Shown: piece after piece, positions 1 through 12,959 of the stretch
Numbering within the stretch: position 1 is the first letter of the stretch
Layout: the number at the start of each line of letters is the position of its first letter
Origin: Eulemur rufifrons
Lineage: Eukaryota; Chordata; Mammalia; Primates; Lemuridae
Reading direction: 5' to 3'
NCBI RefSeq assembly: GCF_041146395.1
Contig: NC_090995.1
Location: 14,139,501 to 14,203,500, forward strand
DNA length: 64,000 nucleotides
The notes under the pieces: generated by a model
What the model was told of the DNA's origin: nothing
Seen by the model: the letters and a program-made list of their open reading frames with translations, nothing else
Database searches by the model: none
Position numbers and translations under genes: made by a program

Positions 1-950
1 CCATCACATTTAAAAATGGGCCACTGAGGTGAACAGACATCTTCCAAAAGAAGACATACAACTGGCCAGCAGGTATCTGCAGAAAAGCTCAGCATCACTA
101 GTCGTCAGTGAAAAGCAAATAAAAAACACGACGAGATTTCACCCGTTACAACGGGTATCATCAAAAAGACAAAAAATAACAAATGGTGGCGAGGATTCAG
201 AGAAAGGGGAACCCTATTCACGCTTGGTGGGAATATAAATTAGTACAGCCATTATGTAGGACAGTATGGAGGCTCCTCAAAAAATCTAAACATAGAACTA
301 CCGTATGATCCCGCAATCCCACTCCTGAGCATATATTCAAAGGGAAGGAAGTCAGTATGTCAAAGGGATATCGGCATTCCCATGTTTATTGCAGCACTAG
401 TCACAATAGCCAAGACACAGAATCAACCGAACTATCCATCAACGTATGAATGGATAAAGAAAATATGGTATACATACACCACGGAATACTATGTAGCCAT
501 AAAAAATGAAATTCTGCCATTCGCAACAACATGGATTAGCTTGGAGGACATCATGCTGAGTGAAGTAAGCCAGGCACGGAAAGATTGATCTCACAGAAGT
601 AGAGTCGAGGTGTGATTACTAGAGGTGAGAAGGAGAGCGGGGGAGGGGAGAACAGCCAAAAGTTGGCTAAAAGATGCAAAAAGTACAGCGAGACAGGAAA
701 AGCATATTCTAGTGTTCTATAGCACTATAAGGTGACCACAATTAACAATTTATTGTACATTTTCAAATAGCTAGCAGAGCATATTTTGAATGTCCTCAAC
801 AAAAAGAAATGATAAACGTTTGAAGTGATGGATACGCTAATTACCCTGATTTGATCACTACACATGTATACAGGTATCAAATCTCCCACTTCACTCCATA
901 AAGGTGTACAGTTATTATGTCATTAAAAATAATAAAAGCAATAAAATAGA
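1..950 (+). mobile_element. L1 retrotransposon 3' end (end of ORF2 and 3' UTR)
   Basis: Bases 1-590 match the end of L1 ORF2 in sense orientation (motifs such as gaatggataaagaaaatatgg and aacaacatggat followed by the stop), then a 3' UTR ending in an AT-rich tail near 950. The reading frame is broken. The 5' part lies outside the window or was never inserted. Confidence 0.85.
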
Positions 951-1039
951 GTGCAATTAACATCCTCACAATTAAATATTTTTAAACATGTTGTTTCCTT
1001 AACATATGTTTTTAGAGCTAGAATTTCTCTCACACTCCC

Positions 1040-1315
1040 TGCGTGACTCAAATACCATCTCCTCTGAGAGGTCTTCCTCAACGGGTCTAAAATAGACGTC
1101 TCTCCTGTGCCTGTTTATCCAATTACTCTGTCTTACTTTTTATAGGATTATCACCACCGAAATTATTTTAATCATGTATTAATTTCTCTTCTTTCCTAGA
1201 ATGTAAGTTCTACGAAGACAAAGATGTTGCTTGATATGATCATTAATATATCCCTGGCATCTAGAATAGTGGCTGGCATGGGGTATGTGCTCAATAAATA
1301 TTTAATAAATAGAAA
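1040..1315 (+). mobile_element. L2 LINE 3' end
   Basis: The order of ttcctagaatgtaagttc, a short spacer, tggctggcatggggta and gctcaataaatattta is the L2 3' end. Diverged, ancient copy. Confidence 0.7.
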
Positions 1316-4300
1316 ATGTATGCGAATCTCAGTTTTCCTGCCATCTCCCCTAGTACTGGATATTATCATTAAAAAAATCTTGAATTGGTAAAAATTGATA
1401 TCTCATTAATGGTATAACTTTTATGTCTTTGGTCACTATTTAAATGGAAATTTTTTAAGAATACAGCCATTGACTGTAGTTCTGCTTAAAAGAATCTGTA
1501 ACAGTTCTTTCTATATTGACCTGTTGCCTGCTACGTATGTTACCGGGGCAAATTATTCCAAATGAATTCCTCTACCCAGGTCAGATCACTTGCACGCATG
1601 GACTTATCGATCCCAGGATGCCAGGGACTGAGACTGATGGCTTGAGTCAGCGTGGCAGGAAGGGTTCACTCTGTTCTTGTGCACCAGTGTCTGTTCCTCG
1701 CTCTGTCTGAGTTTGCAGTGTCAGCCTAAGGTCTTTCAAAACACAGCCTCATCAGGCCAGTGTGACAAAGCTGTCCTCGTCATCTGAAGCTGTGCTTCAG
1801 GGAATTCTTAAAATAGTCCTGCTGCCCCGTCCTGCTCGCGGCTGTCCTACTTTGGCTCACAATTATGGAAGTTCCTTGAGTGTCTGGTGGTCATCTATTT
1901 TCCAAACGGGGCCAGTCCTCTAAAGCCGTGCGTGCCAAGATGAATCTCACTCTCCTGCTGGAGTTCCCGGCTGGCCACTGTCTGTCCAGCAGGTTCACAG
2001 AGAGAGAGAGAGAGAGAGAGAGAGCTGTTGGAAAGGCTAAGGCAGGAAGTGACTTCCGAGGTAGGTACCACTGTCACCATGGTCAGAGCTGGGCTTTCAG
2101 CTTTGAAGGCACATTCTGCCTGCTTGCGTCTCAAAGCGCTTAGGCTTCCTGGTTCGTTTTCTTCTTTGTCCCTCTGTGCAACATTGGATTGGAGGCTCTG
2201 TGACACATGGCAGAGATTGTTTCCACCTCTGCATGATGGAAGACACTCTTTAAACATGAGCTGATTCCCCTGGGGCCAGTCTAGCACACCTTGGTCCATC
2301 CTTCCCTCCGTCCCTCCCTCTCCTTCCTTCCTGCTTTTTGTTATGACAAAGAGGAGAATGCATTAGGACAAGTGAAAAACATCAGTCAATACGGTACAGG
2401 AATTTTGACCTATCCCTTTTGTGATGAGGGACTATATTATATCACCTATACCTAGAATGGGTTTAAAATAAAACCATTCTAACAGCCTCTTCCTCTATTT
2501 AATACAGCAGGGAAATAGCAAGGCCTCTGAATTCCAGCTTCACACTGAGGTTCTAGTTATTTTAAAATGGCACGACTGGAGCTGGGCAGGGAGTGGAGAA
2601 GGTCTTCCCGCAGCCACCTCATTGGGTGACCTCGTGCTGCTCACCGAACCTCACAAGGGCAGAACTGGAGTGTGCAAAGGTAGCAAATCGCAATCAAAGT
2701 GAGTCTTCTGTAAAAGTTCTGGGTGGAAATTCAGAAACTCTTTGCTGTGCTTTTTTTTTTTTTTTTTTTAAATGGACTTGGCCTTAGTTCATCGTATAAT
2801 TGAATTTGGCCAGTGATCGATTTTTCTACTCGCAGAGGACTGCAAAATTCTTCTTCTTGAATTGTTAATAAGGATGTGAAATCGAGGTCATGCTGTCAGT
2901 TTTTTTTGTTTTGTTTTTTATGGAAAACAGTATGATTTTTTGGAGTTTTCCTCTAAGAAAGAGAGAGCAGGGCTGGTCACAATCTTTTTATTTCATTCTC
3001 TGAGAGGCGCTGGAATTGGGCCCTGGTCATTTTCAGCTCCACCTGGGCTGCAGCTGAGATCTGAATGTATGCAGAATGGGACCTCAGAGGCCCGTGCAGA
3101 AATCTCATTTGAGAAACTGCTAGCTGTAAAGGGTCTCTGGGCTTCTGTGGCTTGCCACTAGTATGCCGTTCTGTCCGCTTAGGGCAACACCTTCCTCTTT
3201 AGGGAAGAAAACAAAAACCAAACTCTACCAACGTTTCGACTGCGATCTTCTTTCCTTTGCAGAGGTGTGAACAACTGTTCCTCCAAGTGCGAGTGATACT
3301 CTAACTCCTGGTACAAAGGAAGAGCACGTTCTACAAGCATCCCCACCTGCCGGGTGCTTCCTAACTCCACGTGTAGTGGCGTCACCTTGTCAGCCGGGAG
3401 TTAGTTACGGTGGAAGCGTTTATACCACAGGAATTGGCAGACTTTCCAAATCAGGTGTGTGTAGCCTCCCAGGAGATCCTGTCCTCAAGCATTTCTCAGT
3501 GCACGGCTGCCCGCGGTCCACGAACACAGGAGGGCAAAAGTGGATGACGAGAGTCCCCCTCGTGAGGAGTCCTCCCGACGGGTGGGAACATCACGGCCAC
3601 TTCAGTTACGCGACAATCCACGAGAGCTGAGTCTGTACAGTACCGAGAGAAATTCTTTCGAATGGGAGCAGCAACATAGGTCTACCCAAATGTATTTGCT
3701 TTCAGAATTATCACTGCGGAAAGTGATGTCCGTGTTCCACTTAGCTGTCATCACTCAAATCGGATTTGAAGCCTCTTTGAAATCAGTTTCAGAGAGATGT
3801 TTATGAAGCACGTACGTGGGTCATTACTTTATAGTCTGATATATAAGGATACGTAAGGGCTAAAATGTCTTCATTCTTACCACATTCTCATACACGGCTG
3901 GCGGCAGGCCCTACCTAGCATTTCTCTGCTGTGTTCCCTTTGTGCTCGTGTTGCTGTGGTTCCCAGCGAGAGGACAGGCCCTGTGTGCCCTCCACAGCCC
4001 CCGTCCCTGGGATCAGCCTCTGGGACCTCTCAGGGGCCGGGCTCTGGGGGATGGGAGACAGTCCCTGGGCCCGGCTCTCCACTAGGCATCCCCCCACATC
4101 CCTCTCCCTGCGTCCCATGTTCCTTGAGTGGCATTGGGCAGACAGGCCAGCCCCGTTCCTAAGCAGAACTGTAACCAAGGACCGAAACGTCAAGCATCCT
4201 GCGGTCACCCTGCACCTTACCAGAAATCTCATGGGGCTGCCCTCCCTGGGATTCAGGGAGGGAAAAGTCCCCCTTTTCCAGTAGGGGGAGCTGCAGGGAG

Positions 4301-5640
4301 GAAATAGTTCCTTTTTTATTAAAAAAAAAAAAAAAACACACCCACTGTACTCCCTAAGAAGATGAAGTCTTTGTGGCTCCCGTTTGTTTTTCCTCTGACA
4401 GTGTTGGGGGGCGGGGGAGAGAGGGGGAGGAGAGATGCTTCGTCCTAACACCTCAGACCCTGGAGGGGAGGCTGCATCCAACTTCTCACAGGTCTTTTAG
4501 GAACTTAGTACCTTTTTTCCTCAGCCAGGGCCAGGGTTATTTAAAAAGGCAGAGAGTCTCACCCAACACCTAATACCAGGAGTCCTGTTGCAAAAATAGA
4601 TCTTGTTTTCACAGCTTTTGTGCTTGCGAATTCAGGGTGTAAAAAGAAACGGAGGCAATGCAACATACCAGACCTTGAAACGCTACCTCGGAAACGTATG
4701 TGGCGGATCCGTGCAGGGAGGGAGAAATCGGGGCTCTGCTGTTTTCTCGGCACCTCACAGGGTCTCCTCAGGGCTGCTTATGTTTCTGTTCATTCATTTT
4801 ACCCTTATTCCCTAATCTTTTGAGGCACACTCGATCGTATTTTAAAACCTTATCTTTTAGCGCTCCTCTTGCCCCTTGGAAAGAAAACGTGGAAGGCTGG
4901 GAAGAGAAGAAAAGCTCTGAGAACCTGTGTGATAGGGCAACGTCTACTCCTGTTTATTCTGCTGGGAGAATCGCGTTCGCTTAACGGATGCACTGATTCG
5001 AAACAGGTGGATGCAGTTTCATACAAACAATGGGAATGTTGGAAGTTTGGTTCCCCTCGCAATTTCTCCACCCCAGCGAGGTCCGTGTTGGACTCTGAAG
5101 GAGCAGGTGCCTCTCAGGTAGAACTCGCTTGACTGGGGTCAGAGCTTCGCTGCAGGAAGATTGGGAAGAAAATAGGACAGCAGGGGGAGGGAGGGCTGGC
5201 GTGGGCTCTGAGGATGGCCATGGTGGCAGCAGGGGCAGAGGAGGTGACTCGAGGGTCACCGGGATGGCGTGAGAGCAGGCACTGCAGGAAGGAGGGGTAC
5301 TTAAATTAAGCTGAGTTCTACGTGGCCGGGCCCTGGGAAGGGCTGACACAGACCGCAGGGTGACTGGCTCCGGGCTGCAAACCGCCGCATAAATTATGTG
5401 CAATGAGTAACACGCGGGGAAGGTCTTAGACACATACCTGACACAGCCTGGAAATTCGACGCATGTCGGGTTTTCCTTCCCTTCTAGCGCCCAGTGGGGC
5501 TACCAGGAGGCACATCAAACACATGATCGTGTGAGCCTGGGTCGAAGCATCATCGTGACAATATTGTCTGAGCGGCATTTCCAACGTAGGGAGAGGTGGA
5601 ATTCGATGTGTGAAATGCCCGAGGGAGAAAAAGAGCAAAG
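1316..5640. other. intergenic stretch without recognisable gene
   Basis: It contains a (GA)n run at 1999-2024, a CT-rich tract near 2303-2335 and homopolymer runs near 2752-2770 and 4320-4336. The short open frames show no family signature. The segment 3900-4300 is GC-rich but has no exon-like structure that I can support. Confidence 0.5.
1999..2024. repeat. (GA)n microsatellite
   Basis: Uninterrupted AG dinucleotide run of 26 bases. Confidence 0.95.
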
Positions 5641-5649
5641 TCACAGGTC

Positions 5650-5820
5650 AGGACAGATAGAAAACTATAACCTGAACTTTTGTGCCCTCATAATAAGCTG
5701 AAATTAAAAAATAAATAAATAAATAAATAAAAAATAAAAAAAATAAATTGTGGGCCAGAAAACATAAAAATAAATAAATATAAAATATTTTCTTAAAAAA
5801 CAAAACAAAACAAAAAAAAA
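5650..5820 (+). repeat. A-rich tail with (AAAT)n, probably the 3' end of a short retroposed copy
   Basis: A phrase like cctgaacttttgtgccctc followed by taataagctgaaatt resembles primate L1 3' ends. It is followed by about 120 bases of AAAT/AAAC-rich sequence. Confidence 0.4.
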
Positions 5821-7024
5821 ACTACAGCCTCAGCCGGTGTCGAGAAGAAAATAACAGGGGTCTACCTTCTTTAGGGGAGGCAGGAGTCACTGGAGGCCCA
5901 AAGCTAATATTCCCAGGGGCCAGTCCCTGAGCTGGTGACCACAACTCTGAGAGGAAACCAAGCCTAGGGAAGAATGTTGGGAGGTCATAAGAGCAACCAG
6001 GTGATGTGGGAGTCCGTGCATAACGAACCTTAGCATCTGGAACACGTCCAGGAATTAAATCCAGTTTTCCAGTTTTCATCTAAAGAGGTCGGGTGCAGAG
6101 GGCAGTTAGAAGGCGGAGACAGGCAGCTGCCTGCTTCTGTGTGTCCCCTGGGTGGGGTGTGGCAGTACAGAGACTGGGCTCTTGGAATCTTCTGCGAGCG
6201 AACCCGACTCTCCAGTGGCTTCCAATTTAATACATTTTAACAGCTGTTTCTGCCACTAGGCCTGTAAGTGGAACTTGATTTCCCTCGAGTCAATGCCATG
6301 AATTTGTTTTGATGATTTTGGGATGGCAAATGTGCTTTAGCTGGCTGGGCGCTGACACTAGGCATCGGGTGGGTGGCACGGCAGTGCTGGTTCTACTCGG
6401 TATTCCTCTGGGGGCTCCCCCTGAAGACCACCCAGACGCAGGGAGGATGCACGAGCAAGCGGGGTGTCGCTCCCCCGTTCTGTACTCAGGGCTGAAGCAT
6501 TTCTGCCAAGAGCCTTGGGGAATTTCTCAGGAGGGCAGGGTACCCAGCAGTTTCCTAGGGTGGCAAAGGAATATTACCTCCTCTGAGCTTGTAGAGTGCA
6601 GACCATCCCTCCGGCGTTTAAGCCCGTATCGGTGGGAAAGCGCTTGGAATCTGAGTTCGGGAGGGCTGTGCTCAAAAGCAGCTTGGCACCAAGAGGACTG
6701 AGCCGTGGTTTCAGATTCTATTTTAGTAAATTCAGGATAATAATATCCGCCCTACTGATTTCTTAGTGCTGTTATGTGTATAATGTGTGGAAATAAAGAT
6801 GAACGCATTCTAAAAAGAAATATTGAGATGCACGTTGAATGTTTTCTTTTAGACAGGAGTCTAACAGGAAGCTCACCTGAAAACCTTGTGCCTTCTCGAT
6901 CACCTCTTTCTCCACATAGTGAGGTTGAGGTCAGGTCTGTTTTTTAAATTATTTTATTGCCAAAGGTGAATTTCGAAGGGAGAGAACTTGTGGTATTTCC
7001 TTGAAAAATCTGAGCAGTTCCGTC
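5821..7024. other. intergenic stretch, nothing recognised apart from a weak MIR-like segment
   Basis: The segment 6710-6810 has MIR-like phrases (ggataataatatc, ttcttagtgctgttatg). No exon-like or RNA-like structure was seen in the remainder. Confidence 0.4.
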
Positions 7025-7110
7025 AGTAGAGATTCTTTGATTCCTTCCTTCCGTCCTGACTTCCTTCCTCCCTCCCTCCCTTCCTCCTACCCATCCTTCT
7101 TTCCTTCCTA
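7025..7110. repeat. CT-rich (TTCC)n low-complexity tract
   Basis: Repeated ccttcc/ccctcc units over about 85 bases. Confidence 0.85.
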
Positions 7111-7119
7111 TATTTTAGC

Positions 7120-7455
7120 ATTTTTTTTTTTTTAATTTCAGAATATTACAGGGGTGCAAAGGTTTGGGTTACATGGATTGCTTTTGTACTGCTTGAGTCA
7201 AAGTTGTAAGTGTGCCCATCACCCAGGTAGCGCACATTGTACCCATGAGGTGTGATTTCACCCTCATCCTCCTCCCTACTCTCACCCGCACCATTTCCCT
7301 AGAGTTTTATTTCCATCTGTGCCCACGAGTGCTGATCGGTTAGTTTCAGTTTAATAGTGAATATCTGTGGTGCTTGTTTTTCTATTCTTTAGACATTTCA
7401 CTTAGGAGAATGGTCTCCAGTTCCATCCAGATTGTTGCAAAAGGTATTATGATTT
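7120..7455 (-). mobile_element. L1 3' end, antisense
   Basis: A T-run is followed by complement of an L1 3' UTR and the adjoining end of ORF2 (acttaggagaatggtctcca, ttccatccagattgttgcaa). A 5'-truncated insertion in the minus orientation, of the young L1 type seen in lemurs and galagos. Confidence 0.75.
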
Positions 7456-8619
7456 AATAATTTTAGTCTGCTTAAGAAATAATTACATGGTGGACTCAAG
7501 CACAGTGTGGTCAGTTCAGTTCTTTTAAACAAATTAATTTGTAAATTTCTAAAAAATCTAATAACCTAATAATCAAATACATGAGGCATTTGAATGCTGA
7601 CTAAATGCCTTCTGTCATAAAGACATGGGCTTGTGAGAGTCGGTGAGGAAAGAATCCAATCAGGCACTCACCCTGTCTCCTCATGGCTTGTATTTGCTCA
7701 CATCTTTAGCACAAGCCATTGCTTGAGTTTTCCCGACTCATAAGATCAAGCTTTACTTGCAAACTTACTCTGCAATTGCCATCAATGAGCAAAGCAACTC
7801 TGCTATTTTCATTTTGGTTCCTCTGCACATAAACCTGTTGTTGGGATTATCGTTGCTGATTTTGGAGTAGGCAAGAGTTAGGAAGATGGGGCTATGGCTA
7901 GAGACTTTAGAAAATATTCTTTTTCTGAGTTCAAAAACTGTACCTATTCCCTGTAGGAAATATGGAAAATTCAACAGAGCGTGAAGAAGGAAATAGAAAC
8001 TACCCAAAAAAATCTCACCATGCAGAGCCAGTCATTTGTAAGATTCTCGTATTTTTTTTCTATTTTTCTATTTCCTATGCACATATATATATTTTTTAAA
8101 TTTATTATCCTGTAACCCATTTTTTTCCTTGTCATTAAACATATTTGCTCCTTTAAGTATTATTGAGTGCCCTCAGTTGTTTATTTCCAAATAGCTACAA
8201 GCTAGTCAACATGGTGTATGTTTTACTCATTTGTGATCCACAAAGGAGGGGAAGGACGTGGCTTTTTTCTCTCTGTCGTATGTGCTTCACTGATTCATCT
8301 CAGTGATGTGTCTGAATTATCCCTAGGTGAGTTTCTAAAGACGCTGACGTTTGAAGAACTCATATAAGTCAAAAAGTATCATCATTGTCATAGTGAGTAT
8401 ATGAGTCATTTTTTATATCGGTATGTTTCCTTTCAAAGACGGGCTGCCCACCGTCACTGAATTTGAAAGAGTCTATGGTATGACAGATAAACATCTAAGG
8501 CACACGGAAACAGCACTAGAGATCTGAGAGGCTCTAGGTGGAACACCGACTATGTTGGACGTCGAAAGGAAAAGAGTAGAATTTCAACAGATTTGGAAGC
8601 AGGGAAGGAGATTCTAGAC

Positions 8620-8735
8620 GCACGCTGTCCGATATATTAGTCTTTAGCCACTTGTGACTAGTGTCCTCTGTACTGAACCGTGCGGCTATAGAACATTCCA
8701 GCAACAGAAAACGGTTCTGTTGGACGACACGGTAT
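8620..8735. mobile_element. MER5-like hAT DNA-transposon fragment
   Basis: The phrases gctgtccgatatattagt, agccacttgtgactagtg and ctattgaacattcc-like text match the MER5 family of non-autonomous hAT-Charlie elements. Confidence 0.6.
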
Positions 8736-11290
8736 CCAGATTGAGGACAGTATGAAGAAAACTACAGAAACGTGAAGGAGGAAATAGTTCAGCAGGGATC
8801 CATAAGCAAGGCAGTTGGCTGGAACACAGACTGTGATTAAAATTAGAAAGAGCTTTGAAAGTCTTGATCCATTAACTGTCGCATTTAAAAAATAGCCGCT
8901 GTTCTACGGGAGCTTACACTTTTAAGGAATCACCCTGAAGACGCGTGTAAAAGTTGGAAGCGCCATGTTTGCTATCCTACATCGCCTCCGTACCTGGCCC
9001 TGTGCCAGGTCTCTCTGTGCCTTTAGCTAAAGATCTCGTCTCTGATTTGGTCTTCCGGCCTCTCTTTTCCTGTGGCCCCTTCTCCAGCCACTTCTCCATC
9101 ACTGGTTCCTTCACCTCCTTCCTCGCTCAGATCCAGCCTGGAATCGCTAAACCTGATGCCACAGAGTTTAGATTTCCTACCCAGCATCTTGAATGTCTTG
9201 CCCTCTCTTGTCAACTTCCGCCCAGTTAGTGCCAATTGTATTCAAAGCCCCGATTTTATATAGTAAGAACTAGGAAGAGATACGAGGTAGACTGAGGCAT
9301 AAATAAACATTATTCGTGTTCTATGTCTTGGGCCCTAGAGTCACAGTAATCACAATCCGGAAGGTTATTCTTTAAGGTATTTACTATCTTGCTGTGCTTT
9401 CGGGTTACCATTATTTAAAAGTAATTACATTCAGGACACTATGATTTCTAAAGCACAAAACTAGTCTAATACATATGAGCATGATTCTCCATAAACATTG
9501 AAATAAAAATTGATCCTGGGTGATATTTTATCTAACCAGGAAATTCACTTCATTTATTCCAATGCTTATTGCCCATATTGCAACTATAAAGAATTGTGCT
9601 TCAAAAGGATGTGAACCCTTGCTATATAATAATCAAATGTTGAAAGACTAAAAACAGCGCTTGTGTGTAGTTAATTCGGGGTGGTTTGACCTTGACCAGA
9701 TGGAAGAACATGATTTCAAATGGGTCCTTTCAGGGCTGAACTTAACCCCAATCCATGAGGCAAATCTTTTTAGAAAGATGAATGTCTCAGCCAATTCAGC
9801 CAAGTTTCACCAACTATAATTTTTACTGTCATGAATGCCTTCTCTCAGGATTTTTGTTCCTTTTTTGGAATGTGCTAAATTGCATGGTGAGGTCTTTTTT
9901 TGCACCACACACACACTTGTGGTCCTAAACTCACTGAAGGCCTTGCAGCGTGTCTGTGTCGCTGATAAACAAGCTCAAAAAACGGTCACAGTGGACAACA
10001 GAGAGTCCCGATTCTCTAAGGTACAGTGGTCTCCTCAGTGTGGGAGAAGGAATGTGTGATATTGGGCGAAATAGCAAATATTCAGGTGTTTAAATGTAAC
10101 ATTCCGGGGGAAAAAATACAGTCAAACCTGTTAGTTTCATTAACCAAAAGTGAATCTCAGTATAGCTCTATTTACTAGTACATTTTATTCCTTCAGTCCT
10201 TTTAGGCTTGTCAAGGTACTTATACTCGACCAACAGCTTCCTTTTTTTATTCCCCCTCAAGAAGTGATGATTACAGTATCCTGACCTTATGCCTTTCTGT
10301 TTAAACTTCTCAGTGTAAGAAACAGCTGGGCTGCCTTCCTGGACAAAAGGACTTGGTTTTATATTTTCTGTGTCTCAGCACTCTTGAAAAAGGAGCACGA
10401 CAGATACCAGAGACCAAAATGCCAAACTGCTCCGAGCCTGCAGGCCAAGCTGTGATTCCGGCCAGCCGGCTCCCGCGGTCTCCTACTTTAAATCCCATCC
10501 ACGAGTGGCTAATATCTGTTCTCTCACCTTCGGGTTCCTTTCGGAGGGATATAATTTTGTCACATGGGCACTGTCCACTAACCCAGCCTGAACAGACAGT
10601 GAGTTGTGTCACTGTGTACACGGGCAAGGGACTCGGGAGGAATTTGAGGCCGTGGTACATAGTGACCCCAGACGGGGAGAGATTTCCTGGAAACTGAACT
10701 TCAGCCGAAACCCAGGAGTTTAAAAAAGGTAAGAAAGTAAATGTCGGCTTCTACCACTGGAATAAGTTATTGACAGTGGATCAGGGCAAAAAAAGAAAAA
10801 AAAAAAATCATAGTAATTATCTGCATATCTCTATCGACTATGTTTTTTCATAATTTAATAACATTCCTGTTGGGTTTTAAAATGATTTATCAATGTTCGA
10901 ATTTGAGTGCGTCTGAAAACAGAATATTAAAAATATGAAAACATAAAATATGACAAGTTTGGTTGTCTGCCTAGTTTATTTTCTCCCCTACCTTTTCTCG
11001 GGCTCCCAAATCTCAGTGAGAACTCGAAACTAATTTGTCACGTGCTTCCTCAGAGCTGCCAACGAAAGACGTTTGCAAAAGGTGAAGCATATCGTCATGT
11101 CTCTTTTTTTTCCTCCACTTTGAAATGCACTCGCTTTTAGGAAAAGCTTTTTTTTTTTTTTTTCTTTCTTTGCATCACTCTGGCCAGTTAACATATATTA
11201 TCTGATAGGAGCACGCATGACGATCCTACATATTCTCAAATCATTCTCCTGAGAACATTCAGAAGTAGGGAAACGGGAAAAAGTATTAAT
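8736..11290. other. intergenic stretch, nothing recognised
   Basis: Unique-looking AT-rich sequence with homopolymer runs near 10795-10808 and 11142-11163. Short open frames near 8954-9263 and 10310-10697 occur on both strands and show no family signature. Confidence 0.45.
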
Positions 11291-11294
11291 GTCA

Positions 11295-11490
11295 CAGAGA
11301 CCTTTACTCCGAAGATCTGGATTCAGCTTCTGGCTCCCTTACTTACCGACGCTGTGATCTTGGGCGAATCTCTCTGCCTTTCTCTGCACCCTCACGGTAA
11401 CGACACCTGTGTCACGACCTGTGTCACGGAGTTATTTGATGGATTAAATGAGATGACGGATGTGTAGCACTGAGTGAGCACCACACAGGT
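11295..11490 (+). mobile_element. MIR SINE
   Basis: The MIR order is visible: a gctgtgatcttgggcgaat segment, a ctctctgcctttctctgc segment, then gatggattaaatgagatgac and gtagcactgagtgagcac. Confidence 0.7.
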
Positions 11491-11514
11491 TTAAGCTCTT
11501 TTTTTTTTTTGGCT

Positions 11515-11755
11515 GTAGAAACCGTCATTTATTGAATGCCCACTATTTCAGATACTGTGCTAAGTGCTTTACATTCATTTTCTCATTTTAATCCGCACAA
11601 CAACTCTATGGGGTGGTATCACCACCGTTCACGAATGAGAAAACAGGCTCAGAAAAATTAAGTCGCTTGCTCAAGGTCACACGGCCAGTCCGTGGTAGAG
11701 CTGGGATTCATTTGTCTGTTGCTGGAAGCCCGTGTTCTTTTCGTTGTGCCCACCT
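11515..11755 (-). mobile_element. MIR SINE, antisense
   Basis: Well preserved antisense MIR: tttattgaatgcccactat, gctaagtgctttacattc, ccgcacaacaactctatgg, ctcaaggtcacacggcc, tggtagagctgggattc. It lies back to back with the preceding sense MIR. Confidence 0.85.
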
Positions 11756-12144
11756 AGGTGGGCCTTGGACAAAGGTAATTTCACTGCTCAACTCTGCAAA
11801 GAGCACCTGGGGGCGGAGGTCGCCGGCCACACTCGCCGCTGGTCGGGATGCGTGGGAGCCGACGAGATGTTGGTTTTTATTCCACTCGGCACTCTCCCTC
11901 GTTGACCTGCCCGAGCCGTCTGCACTCCCTGAGCGTGGCTGCTGCAGGCTTGGAGCTCCTGCCATCTGCACCTGCCGTCACCCCGAGGCTCCTGCAAAGC
12001 TCGCCCCAGCTCCTGGCTGGCCGGGACCGCCGCTACCTGGAGGTCTCCAATGGGACAGCCCCTCCTAGAGGCAACAGCTGCCACCAAGGCATTGGCGTCT
12101 GCAGGGTTAGAGGTCTGCTTGTCCCGCTGGAGATCTCCACTCTC

Positions 12145-12303
12145 TCATTCTCGCTCCTCTTTGCTGATTTTCTCCGGAAGACTTGGGCACATTTTGTTCA
12201 AGCCCTGGATGTGCTTCTGAGCTGTGTTAGCAGCAATGTGGGCGACATCTATTGTCAGTTCCTTCTCCTGCTCTTCAACCTCAGGGTCAGGCTTGGTTCT
12301 TAG
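12145..12303 (-). pseudogene. possible fragment of a decayed retrocopy (parent not recognised)
   Basis: Read on the minus strand, about 50 codons form an amphipathic, charged sequence containing EVEEQEKELTIDVAHIAAN and QKHIQGLNKMCPSLPEKI before a stop at about 12145. The composition looks protein-like, but no parent gene is recognised, there is no clear poly(A) tail or target duplication, and chance cannot be excluded. Confidence 0.22.
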
Positions 12304-12409
12304 ACAGGAGATTTAGGGTCGGTAAAGGCATATATATATATATATATATACACACACATAGATTTGACAAAGTTGACAAAAACACAGTAGGGAAAGAACA
12401 CCCTTTTCT

Positions 12410-12735
12410 TTCTTTTTTTTTTTACTCTTTATTTTTTTTTAATATATTTAGCTAGATTTAGTGGTACAAGTTGTTTTTGGCTACATGGATGAATTGTAGA
12501 GTTCTGACGTCTGGGTTTTTTAGTATACTGTCTCCCAAATAATGTACATTGTACCTGACTAGTAAGTTTTCTTCTGTCACTCCTATCCCATCCCCCCCCC
12601 TTCTGAGTCTCCAATGTCCGTTGTATCACTCTCTGTGTCCCTGTGTACCCACAGCTTAGCTCCCACTTATAAGTGAGAAGATGTGGTATTTTGTTTTCCA
12701 TTCCTGTGTTACTTCACTTAAGACAATGGCCGCCA
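12410..12735 (-). mobile_element. L1 3' end, antisense
   Basis: After T-rich sequence come antisense L1 3' UTR phrases (gtggtacaagttgtttttgg, gtgtccctgtgtacccac) and the ORF2 end (tcccacttataagtgagaa). A (TA)n(CA)n run precedes it at 12330-12358. Confidence 0.8.
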
Positions 12736-12959
12736 GATTATTCTGACCATCTCAATGGCTGATTAGTTTAACTGACCTGAGTTGTGTTTATCATTCAAAC
12801 CATCAAAATAATTTGTGTGAATTACTGTTCCATGTCCTGGTCCCAAGGGTCATAGCAATTGCAAGCTCAGAAGGCTATTTTTCACGTGAGAAGCAGAGGA
12901 AGATAAAGGAACAATTCTGGCTGCTGTTTTGAGTACATCTTTTTGTTTGTTTGGTTGCT

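Noticed and set aside
3915..4481. 188-codon minus-strand open frame and overlapping + strand frames
   Set aside because: Several frames are open in the same GC-rich stretch, one running through a poly(A)/poly(T) tract. No family signature.
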